From NCBI GenBank assembly GCA_017431465.1, contig JAFRLA010000012.1, positions 1-64,000 on the forward strand: DNA of 64,000 nucleotides, read 5' to 3'. The position numbers and the translations under genes were made by a program. Below are positions 41,324 through 48,300 of this stretch, in pieces. The stretch's first letter is position 1. Each line of letters begins with the position of its first letter. This DNA comes from Candidatus Saccharimonadota bacterium. Its GTDB lineage: Bacteria > Patescibacteriota > Saccharimonadia > Saccharimonadales > Saccharimonadaceae. The notes beneath the pieces are model-generated. The model made no database searches, was not told where the DNA came from, and saw nothing but the letters and a program-made list of their open reading frames with translations.

Positions 41324-41488
41324 ACTAGACAAACCAACCGCCTCACCAACATAATAAGATTTGGACCAGGTTTGACGGCGTGGATTTCACTAACTGATTA
41401 GCCGCGAAAAACGCCAGTTTTTCCGGATTAGACGTTGTGGAATCTACGAGCCGTCAAGTCTGTTGGTGAGGCGGTTGGTTTGTCTAGT
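41324..41488. repeat. 165-nt palindrome with perfect 28-bp arms
   Basis: Positions 41324-41351 are the exact reverse complement of 41461-41488. Inside, TTGACGGC (41372-41379) pairs with GCCGTCAA (41450-41457), the next 11 nt pair with two mismatches, and GAAAAAC-GCCA-GTTTTTC caps the hairpin, so almost the whole segment can form one long stem. No ORF lies within. It may be a non-autonomous mobile element, a replication or recombination site, or a structured RNA. Confidence 0.85.
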
Positions 41489-41645
41489 CGAATTTAAATT
41501 TGACTTTTCCCCACTTTTATTTCCCTACTTGCTTTTTCCCTGTTTTTCTGCCCTCCTCCAACTAAAATTGCCTTAAAAAACGCTCCAAAAAAACCGCTTT
41601 CCTTCCCCACCCCGAACAAAAACCGAACTAAATCCGCCACCTAAC

Positions 41646-41660
41646 AGGGGTCGCACCCCT
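41646..41660 (-). terminator. Small hairpin at the end of the FemAB gene
   Basis: AGGGGT-CGC-ACCCCT overlaps the stop codon of the minus-strand gene; T-rich sequence does not follow closely, so termination is uncertain. The rest of the 41.49-41.65 kb gap shows nothing but pyrimidine-rich sequence. Confidence 0.4.
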
Positions 41661-42703
41661 TAAACGTGTCGGCATTTTCGCCGAATCGTTTCGATAATCT
41701 TCGTCTTCTGGTAGGCCATCGGGCGAATAATCAAATCGTGCGCCGGCAAATATTTCAACTCAGAAACCCCAAATCCGCGCTTGAACTGCGAGACCCCGTA
41801 AAATCGGTGTTTCGTGTCGTCCTCCGCCACAATCCCCCAAAAACTATAGCGCTTAATTCCCCGCTCTCTCGCGTCGCGCATTGCCTGCATATGCAGTAAC
41901 GGCGCACCCGAAAGTTTCGTCCCCAGTTCCGAAGAAACCCCATAATGGTACGAGGCTTCATTTCCGTAAAAAATCATAAAATTCTGCGCCAAAATCTCGC
42001 CCTCGTGCTTCGCGGTATAAAGCACCGCTTCCCCGTTCGGCGCGAAAGCTTGGAATTGCTTCGTTAAAAAGTCCTCCGAAAAACTCACAAAATCATGACG
42101 CTTCGCAGTCTGAAGCTGGATCTCATAAAAAGTATGAATATCTTTGGGATCGGTCGAGGTCGTAACCTCAATATTATTTTTCGCGCCCTTTCTCAACGCC
42201 CGGCGCAACCGCTGACGCATCCCAGCCAAAATCTCATCTTCCGACTTCGTCAAATCCAAAATCCCAGCATATTCTACCGAAAGATACATCGGCGCTTTTT
42301 TCAAACCCAAATCACGGAATAATTTCTGCGACTTATCCGAAAGCTCTAACTGCGGTCGGACTCGCACAAACACACAGTCGTTTTTCTCACCCATAAAATG
42401 AATATCTTCAAACACCTTTCGGACTAACGCCTTTCGCGACCAATCCAGAATCGGTCCTCCGGCGATCGCCAAGTGTCGGCCCCGCTTCGCGTGCTCCACT
42501 ACTCCGGCGTACGCCGCCACAATCTTCGCGCGCCGCCCCGCCCCCGGCTCCTCTAAAACGATCCGCCTAACAATCTCTAGCCCTCTCGCCTTATGAAACT
42601 CATAAAAATCCCAAGATTGCAAAAAATTCGCCTCCGGAAAACTCGTCACAAACTTGTCCCAAGCCTTTTTATCTGTCGCAGTCATAACTTTGTATTTAGC
42701 CAT
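41660..42703 (-). CDS. FemAB-type aminoacyltransferase (copy 1)
   Basis: A 347-residue GNAT-fold protein like FemX/FemA/FmhB, which add amino acids from aminoacyl-tRNA to lipid II or peptidoglycan stem peptides. Features: NFLQSWDFYEF near residues 27-37, HLAIAGGPILDW, FVRVRPQLE, DEILAGMRQRLRRALRKG, and the C-terminal RYSFWGI-DDTKHRFYGVSQFKRGFG block. Last gene of the five-gene wall operon. SD GAGGAG precedes the ATG. It shares the same layout with the next gene, suggesting duplication and division of labour (first versus later bridge residues). Confidence 0.85.
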   Translation of the reverse strand: MAKYKVMTATDKKAWDKFVTSFPEANFLQSWDFYEFHKARGLEIVRRIVLEEPGAGRRAKIVAAYAGVVEHAKRGRHLAIAGGPILDWSRKALVRKVFEDIHFMGEKNDCVFVRVRPQLELSDKSQKLFRDLGLKKAPMYLSVEYAGILDLTKSEDEILAGMRQRLRRALRKGAKNNIEVTTSTDPKDIHTFYEIQLQTAKRHDFVSFSEDFLTKQFQAFAPNGEAVLYTAKHEGEILAQNFMIFYGNEASYHYGVSSELGTKLSGAPLLHMQAMRDARERGIKRYSFWGIVAEDDTKHRFYGVSQFKRGFGVSELKYLPAHDLIIRPMAYQKTKIIETIRRKCRHV

Positions 42704-42722
42704 ATTTTCTCCTCTTTTACCC

Positions 42723-43685
42723 TTATAAATGACGTTTCTTTTTACGCGCCGTCTCTACTGCTAAATCTATAAGATATTTCGCGCGATTTATCACAATATC
42801 TTGCGCCGGGACAAACGCCACGCTTTCGCCTCCAAATCCAGTTTTGAAAGTCGTTACACCAGCGTAGCGATGGTGCGGCTGATTTGGCGGCGCAATTCCC
42901 CAGAGGTTATAGCGCTTATATCCTTCCTTCTTCAAGTCACGCATCGCTTGCCATTGCAAAGCGTACGCACCCGGCATCCGCCGATTCAATTCCGTCGAAG
43001 CCGCCTCGAAATAATCCGCTTCGACGCCATGTTTCAAAATCAACCCATAAGCGATCGGCTCACCCTCCTCGGTCTTCGCTACATAAATCGTCGCATCTTT
43101 TCCAAACGCCTCCCTCTCCGCGAGCAGGTCTTCTAGCCTCGGCGGCACAAAATTCTGTCTCGCTGCCGTCTCTGCCTGAACCTGATGGAACTCCTTGTAC
43201 AGCGCCTCAGAATTTCCGCTCGTGACCTTAATATTTTGCTTCATAGACCGCCTTACCTCATAACGCGTCTGCCTGCGCATATTCGCCAAAAGCTCATCTT
43301 CCGACTTTTCCAAATCAATCAGTACTGTATGTTCCGCAGCCAGATGCATCGGCGCAATTCGGCAGCCTTCTGCCTTCAAAATCTCCCGATTTTCCGGCGT
43401 ATCAAACAGCTGCGGTCTTAGCCTTACGAAAACACACTCGTTTTCCTTTGCTACCTTCCGAATCTTCTCAAAAGTCTCCGAAATCATCTTTTTGTCTGCC
43501 CAATCAATCAGCGGCCCGCCCGGAATCTCTAAATATCGCCCTCGCTTCGCATCTTTAACAAACATATAAACCTCCGTCCCGCCAATTTCCGCTTCAACAA
43601 CTTTATTCCCGACCAGCGTATTCATCTTCGCCCATTTTTCCGATTGCAAGAAATTCGCCATATCTTCAACATTATTCTTCTTCAT
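42723..43685 (-). CDS. FemAB-type aminoacyltransferase (copy 2)
   Basis: A 320-residue paralogue of the neighbouring gene: NFLQSEKWAK (start of the domain), YLEIPGGPLIDW, VFVRLRPQLF, DELLANMRRQTRYEVRRS and the C-terminal RYNLWGIAPPN-HRYAGVTTFKTGFG. I start at the ATG at 43685, ten bases after AAGGAG, overlapping the aminotransferase gene by 14 bp; an ATG at 43661 (MANFLQ) and a TTG at 43688 are alternatives. Probably adds cross-bridge residues to muropeptide precursors; substrate is not determinable. Confidence 0.85.
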   Translation of the reverse strand: MKKNNVEDMANFLQSEKWAKMNTLVGNKVVEAEIGGTEVYMFVKDAKRGRYLEIPGGPLIDWADKKMISETFEKIRKVAKENECVFVRLRPQLFDTPENREILKAEGCRIAPMHLAAEHTVLIDLEKSEDELLANMRRQTRYEVRRSMKQNIKVTSGNSEALYKEFHQVQAETAARQNFVPPRLEDLLAEREAFGKDATIYVAKTEEGEPIAYGLILKHGVEADYFEAASTELNRRMPGAYALQWQAMRDLKKEGYKRYNLWGIAPPNQPHHRYAGVTTFKTGFGGESVAFVPAQDIVINRAKYLIDLAVETARKKKRHL

Positions 43686-44784
43686 CAACTTGGTACTCCT
43701 TAATTAACTTATACGCCGCCGTTAAATCTGCCTTTTTCATTCCTGTCGGAACGTTAATAATTTCCTTCGCCGCCTTCGTCGCTACCGGACAAGCCTTCTC
43801 ATCAAAATGCATTTTCTTGTAATATCGCGCCGGCGAAATCGGCACCTCATACCAAATTTCGTCGAACATATACCCAACTTTCTTCAACCGCTTTAAAAGC
43901 TCCTCGCGATCTTCGACATAGTAAAAATCTCTCAGCGGCTTTCGTCCGTTCTTTGGCAATTTTCGCATTTTCTCTAACGCCAATTTCGCCTGCCAATGAG
44001 TCATTCGCGTAGTCGTCGAGAGTCGCGAATCCGCCGAACGCTGAATACAACCGAGTTTAAGTAACACTCCCGTCAAAATTCTACCTAGCCCAAGATACGA
44101 AAATGTCCGAATCATTCGCCCATGGAACGGATACCATCGATCCGCTAAAGTCTCCGAGAAAAACGGCTTCTTTTCTGGCTGTTTTATTTTCGGATCATCC
44201 TCGTCATTAAAGATCACCGCCCCACCCGAAATCGTATCTACTGATTTTCCCTTCCCAAAGGACAACGCTGCTGCTCGACCAACCGTACCCACTTCGCGTC
44301 CATCCGGGTAACGCACTCCCGTACAATGCGCCAAATCCTCGATCAAAACTAAGTCTAGTTTTTCGCAGATCATCTCGATCTCTTCAATATCTACCGGCCG
44401 ACCTAATGTATTCTGGACAATTACCGCCTTTACGCCCTTATGGTCTTTTAAAACTCTCAGAAGCTCTTGCGCGCCAAAATTCAAATCCTCTCTCTGGACA
44501 TCCACATAAACCGGCGTACACTTCGCCGCTCTTACCGCCTGAACCACTGCACAGCAAGTAAATCCCGTGACGACCACTTCTGATTTTTCCGGAACTAAAT
44601 TCCTCAGCGCCACCGCAAGCGCCGAACGTCCGTTATGGTACAAAGCCACATGATCCACTGTTGTACCGTAATGCGCTGCAAGATACGCTCTCAACTCGTC
44701 CGAGTCTTTTTTCGTGCCAAACGCGAAAGTATGTCTTAAAATATCCGCGCCCTTATAATTAGCGGCCCGCCCTAGAAAATACAT
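43672..44784 (-). CDS. DegT/DnrJ/EryC1-family PLP aminotransferase
   Basis: A 370-residue sugar/amino-donor aminotransferase-like protein. Signatures: YHNGRSALAVALRNL, VVTGFTCCAVVQAV, LIEDLAHC (Asp that contacts the PLP pyridine nitrogen) and the internal aldimine region ALSFGKGKSVDTISGG, where the lysine after G binds PLP. Placed between an alpha/beta hydrolase and two FemAB genes, it may make an amino sugar or amino acid for wall modification. Start overlaps the upstream stop by one base; SD AAAGGA is present. Confidence 0.82.
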   Translation of the reverse strand: MYFLGRAANYKGADILRHTFAFGTKKDSDELRAYLAAHYGTTVDHVALYHNGRSALAVALRNLVPEKSEVVVTGFTCCAVVQAVRAAKCTPVYVDVQREDLNFGAQELLRVLKDHKGVKAVIVQNTLGRPVDIEEIEMICEKLDLVLIEDLAHCTGVRYPDGREVGTVGRAAALSFGKGKSVDTISGGAVIFNDEDDPKIKQPEKKPFFSETLADRWYPFHGRMIRTFSYLGLGRILTGVLLKLGCIQRSADSRLSTTTRMTHWQAKLALEKMRKLPKNGRKPLRDFYYVEDREELLKRLKKVGYMFDEIWYEVPISPARYYKKMHFDEKACPVATKAAKEIINVPTGMKKADLTAAYKLIKEYQVDEEE

Positions 44785-45464
44785 TATTCAATTCCTTTCA
44801 TTGTTGACCCAATCGCTCGTGCCAAACCTGCTGGGTCTGAAATATAAGGCGCATGAGTCCAGTTCTCGTAAAACTTCAGCTCGCTGTCTTTGATTAATTC
44901 ATGCAACTTCTCCGCTTGGTGTGGCGGCGTAATCGTGTCTGCCTTCCCCCAGAGAATCGTCGTCGGCGTAGTTACTAGCTCCGGCTTCAATTTCTTGTCG
45001 CTCGTCAACATATTCGTCAGCGTCTTCTTCATATTTTCCGGAGCTCTGTCATAATCCGACGCCCCAAGCAGTTTATGATAAACTTTTCGAAACAGTTTCA
45101 CTCTCTTTAGCGGCGCAAAAGTCTTCGAAACCTTGCGCGCCGCATCGCGCTTCTTCGACTCCTCATAAATTCCAGCAGAATCTAGCAAAATCAAATGCTT
45201 CAGTTTCTCTGGTTTTTCCGACAATAAATTCAGCAGAATCCTGCCACCATTGCTATGCCCTAGCGCTACCGCGCCGTCTGGAATATTCTTGTTTGCCCAA
45301 GCCACATAATCTTCGATTGTCCAAACTTTTCGGCTATTCGTCGTCAGCCCCGGGACATTCAACATTTTTACCGTAATCCCCTGCTCCCGCAATAGTTTTA
45401 TCGTCTTCTTCCAAGGCTCGGTCGTATAAGTCCAACCGTGAATAATATATAGTGTCTTTGCCAT
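44784..45464 (-). CDS. Alpha/beta hydrolase
   Basis: A 226-residue serine hydrolase. Oxyanion-hole strand YIIHGWTYTT near the N-terminus, nucleophile elbow LGHSNGG (Ser about 89), acid in ILWGKADTITPP and His in NWTHAPYIS complete the triad. A helical cap of about 60 residues (ESKKRDAARK...) lies between. No signal peptide, so it acts in the cytoplasm. Position within a wall-precursor operon suggests a role in precursor or peptide ester/amide hydrolysis, but the substrate is unknown. Confidence 0.82.
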   Translation of the reverse strand: MAKTLYIIHGWTYTTEPWKKTIKLLREQGITVKMLNVPGLTTNSRKVWTIEDYVAWANKNIPDGAVALGHSNGGRILLNLLSEKPEKLKHLILLDSAGIYEESKKRDAARKVSKTFAPLKRVKLFRKVYHKLLGASDYDRAPENMKKTLTNMLTSDKKLKPELVTTPTTILWGKADTITPPHQAEKLHELIKDSELKFYENWTHAPYISDPAGLARAIGSTMKGIE

Positions 45465-46753
45465 TAATTCAATCCATTCCTTTCTCGGCGTTTCTCGGCC
45501 GCCACTTCTCGGCGCGGTAACTTCTCTGCGTCTTTCGGATCAGCCAACAATTTCTCGATTACCCACTCTAAATACTGACTGCCCTTAAATACTAGCGTTT
45601 CCTGGCCGGTCGCGTGTTTCTCAATATACATCAGCGCCGACTTCGCATCGTCCACCGCTACGTAATTTACACCCAGCTGTTTCAATCTCGGCGCAGTATA
45701 TTTTTTCGTCCGTCGCCCGACCGTAATCACCTGCTCCGACTTCGTCGCCGCGATTAGATCCGCCAATTTCTCATGCTCTTCTTTCTCAATCGAACCCTGC
45801 TCGACCATATCGCCAATAACTAACCATTTATGTCGCGTATGCAAATGTTTTGCCATCTCCAAAACCGATCGCATACTAATCAAATGCGCATTATAACTGC
45901 TGTCTATAATCTTCAGCCCGTTCTTCCCCTCAAAGAAGCTATTCCGCCCCGGCGGCATCTCCAAATCCGAAAAATCAGTTTTTAGCGAAACTTTTAGATA
46001 TTTGCTTAATTTTTCCAGCATTACTAGCTGAATCGCAATGTCTTTTGGCATTGGGTCTTCGAAATGGAAAGTGTTTCCATTAACAATGAAATCTGCGTGA
46101 TTCGGATAAACTGAATAGGCCGCCAAATCCGACTTATAGCACGCGACGATTTCTGCTTTCGTCAAATGCTTTTTCTTGATCTTATCTGTAGATTTTACCA
46201 TCAGTGGAATATCGCCATCAATAAAAATTTTCTTCTTCGTATATTGTGGCAACATCGCAAATTCATGCGTAATTGCCTTATCCAGATTTTCAAAAGTCCC
46301 GTCTTTTACCTGGCCCTCAAACTGAATCGCATGCGATCGGCCTAGAGATAGCCAAAGCGTAACTTCTGGGCGCAACCATTTCGCCAAAAATTCAGTTTCG
46401 TGCGGCCGTTCACCATCAATCTCTACGATGTAAAATTTCTCGGTCCTTTTATAGAAAATCGAGCGAATCGGCACCATTAAAATCAAATAAACCCAGCGTA
46501 ATTTACTCCCCGTAATGCCTCTAAGTCCTACTAAATCGAACGCGATCCCAAACGCCGAGTTCGCATCGTGAGAATAATGCGCTTTTTCGCCCAGCTCGGA
46601 CTCTAGGAGATGCAGCATCGTAGTCTTCCCTACCGAACCAGTGATCGCAATTACGCGCGGATTCCAGCGTTTAAAAGCAAAATTCGCAAAAAACCGAAAA
46701 TACGCCGCGGCGATAAAATAAAAACGCTTCTTCAGTTTCGCAGTTAATGTCAT
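45464..46753 (-). CDS. Mur ligase-like protein (MurF-related)
   Basis: A 429-residue ATP-dependent ligase of the Mur family. The P-loop is AITGSVGKTTM (about 35-45), followed by Ser/Asn-rich SHDANSAFGIAFDL; later come the ATPase-domain LSLGRSHAIQFEG and the C-terminal MPPGRNSFFEGKNGLKIIDSSYNA segment typical of MurF (SNPTS/DDSYNAN type). The usual N-terminal UDP-MurNAc-binding domain is replaced by a short basic-hydrophobic segment (YFIAAAYFRFFANFAF), so it may join an amino acid to a membrane-bound or unusual acceptor. First gene of the operon; predicted leaderless. Confidence 0.75.
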   Translation of the reverse strand: MTLTAKLKKRFYFIAAAYFRFFANFAFKRWNPRVIAITGSVGKTTMLHLLESELGEKAHYSHDANSAFGIAFDLVGLRGITGSKLRWVYLILMVPIRSIFYKRTEKFYIVEIDGERPHETEFLAKWLRPEVTLWLSLGRSHAIQFEGQVKDGTFENLDKAITHEFAMLPQYTKKKIFIDGDIPLMVKSTDKIKKKHLTKAEIVACYKSDLAAYSVYPNHADFIVNGNTFHFEDPMPKDIAIQLVMLEKLSKYLKVSLKTDFSDLEMPPGRNSFFEGKNGLKIIDSSYNAHLISMRSVLEMAKHLHTRHKWLVIGDMVEQGSIEKEEHEKLADLIAATKSEQVITVGRRTKKYTAPRLKQLGVNYVAVDDAKSALMYIEKHATGQETLVFKGSQYLEWVIEKLLADPKDAEKLPRREVAAEKRRERNGLN

Positions 46754-46759
46754 ATATCT

Positions 46760-46768
46760 AGTATATCA
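46760..46768 (-). promoter_or_regulatory. Extended -10 of the wall operon
   Basis: TGATATACT on the minus strand ends 6 nt before the ATG. Confidence 0.6.
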
Positions 46769-46787
46769 TATTATTAGCGTTTTGGCG

Positions 46788-48263
46788 CTACTTATCCTTA
46801 GGGCTAGCCACAAGTAATCGCCGCAAAAAATCCTCTGCATCTGCTTGATCCATCAGCCGAGTTTGGAAACTCGCATCATAAACCGTCGGTGAAATTCGCG
46901 TTTGGATCAGTTTGCCATTCTGGAAATAGTGAGTCAAAACTAGACTTCTGGTCGTTCCTGGCCAAGCAATTTGATCAAAAAACAAATTACCAAGACCATA
47001 GTAAATCGGTTTTCCCCTATAGAGTTCGTAAGTCTGCGGCTGATGCGCCGAAGTCCCTACGACCAAATCCGCCCCAAGATCGACTAGATGTCGGAAAAAA
47101 TTCGCCTGATTCTCAATCGGTGCATCACATGACGGCATCTCCGTCCCCCGCGTTGGATAACTATAGCATTCGAAGAATTGGACATCGACGATTACGAAAT
47201 CCCCGTTCTCTTTCGCCGTCGCAATCTGCTTTTTAACGGTTTCTTCATCGTAAATATTCGCTCCCGGCTTGTCGCCAACCGCCCCCTGGCCATTTGCCTT
47301 CGTAGACGTCGAATTATTTATTCCAATCCAGGTAATTTTCGTTCCCTTTTGATCAATTTCTAGTGGCTTTCTCGCTTTTTCCTCATTTTCGCCGCCGCCA
47401 AAAATTTTCAACCCCGCGTCTTTGTAGGTTTTAATCGTCGCAAGATTCGCTGCCGTTGCCCAATCATTGTTATGATTCCCTGTCAGCTCCACAATATCCG
47501 TGCCGATCGCTTTTATCGTCTCTATCATCCGCGGATCCGCGCAGAGCGTCGTCGTCGCTGAATCAGTTCTACAATTATCTGCAAAAGAAACTTCATTCGA
47601 AATATGCGTAAGATCCGTTTTCGCCAAAAAATCCTTTATTTTCTCCGCAAAGTACGCCCCATCTCCAGTCTCATTTAATTTCGCCTGCAATTTTCGAGTC
47701 AAAGCCGTTACGCCAGTTTGATTTATCGTCAGAGTTCCAGCCTTTCCTGTAAATTTTGGCATTTTTTCGCGCAATTTCGCCACAATCTCGCTAATTTCTT
47801 CATTCTCTTTATCAATCGTAATTATTCGATATTTCGCACCATTTTTAAAATCGTCTAAATAATACTCCCCGTCCACCGCAAGCAATTTTTTCTCCGGCGT
47901 AAGTTCGTTTATCGAGATTAGTGTCGCATCCGACGCTGGATCTAGCGCCGAAAATTCACTCCCCGAAATACCTGTTTTTTCGCTAGTAAAATCCGTAACC
48001 GGCACTAAAATATCCGCTAGGATCTCCGTATTTTCTGCTATCGGCGCCGTATCACTATATTTTGCGTCAATCGTAAAATCCTCTGAAAACTTTTGCCCCT
48101 CCGGCACAATTTCGCTAATCCATGCTTTCTCCTGCTCAGTTAAATTTTCGCCATAAATTAGCTCGCCATTTTTGACTTCCTTACTAAGCATTAAGGCTAA
48201 AAATCCACCGCCAACCGCCAAGACAAAAATCAGTCCCAAAATTACGATTTTCGATCTCCTCAT
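46788..48263 (-). CDS. CapA-family (PgsA-like) protein
   Basis: A 491-residue membrane-anchored metallophosphoesterase-like protein. One N-terminal TM helix (about 5-27), an N-terminal domain of about 180 residues, then the CapA signature: VELTGNHNNDWATAANLATI, the GGGENEEKARKP stretch, WIGINNS, and VVGTSAHQPQTYELYRGKPIYYGLGNLFFDQ. CapA/PgsA proteins assist poly-gamma-glutamate or capsule formation, though many bacterial homologues have no known substrate. Leaderless start divergent from the GH97 gene, with the two -10 boxes about 8 bp apart. Confidence 0.85.
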   Translation of the reverse strand: MRRSKIVILGLIFVLAVGGGFLALMLSKEVKNGELIYGENLTEQEKAWISEIVPEGQKFSEDFTIDAKYSDTAPIAENTEILADILVPVTDFTSEKTGISGSEFSALDPASDATLISINELTPEKKLLAVDGEYYLDDFKNGAKYRIITIDKENEEISEIVAKLREKMPKFTGKAGTLTINQTGVTALTRKLQAKLNETGDGAYFAEKIKDFLAKTDLTHISNEVSFADNCRTDSATTTLCADPRMIETIKAIGTDIVELTGNHNNDWATAANLATIKTYKDAGLKIFGGGENEEKARKPLEIDQKGTKITWIGINNSTSTKANGQGAVGDKPGANIYDEETVKKQIATAKENGDFVIVDVQFFECYSYPTRGTEMPSCDAPIENQANFFRHLVDLGADLVVGTSAHQPQTYELYRGKPIYYGLGNLFFDQIAWPGTTRSLVLTHYFQNGKLIQTRISPTVYDASFQTRLMDQADAEDFLRRLLVASPKDK

Positions 48264-48269
48264 GCCTTA

Positions 48270-48278
48270 ATTATAGCA
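48270..48278 (-). promoter_or_regulatory. Extended -10 of the capA-like gene
   Basis: TGCTATAAT on the minus strand, 6 nt before the ATG. Confidence 0.7.
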
Positions 48279-48285
48279 CTTTTTA

Positions 48286-48294
48286 TGGTATTAT
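48286..48294 (+). promoter_or_regulatory. Extended -10 of the GH97 gene
   Basis: TGGTATTAT, 6 nt before the ATG at 48301. Confidence 0.65.
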
Positions 48295-48300
48295 TAATAT

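Noticed and set aside
41324-41488. Palindrome as an integron attC site
   Set aside because: attC sites have short, imperfect arms with conserved core sites; here the outer arms are 28 bp and perfect, there is no integrase gene and no cassette array.
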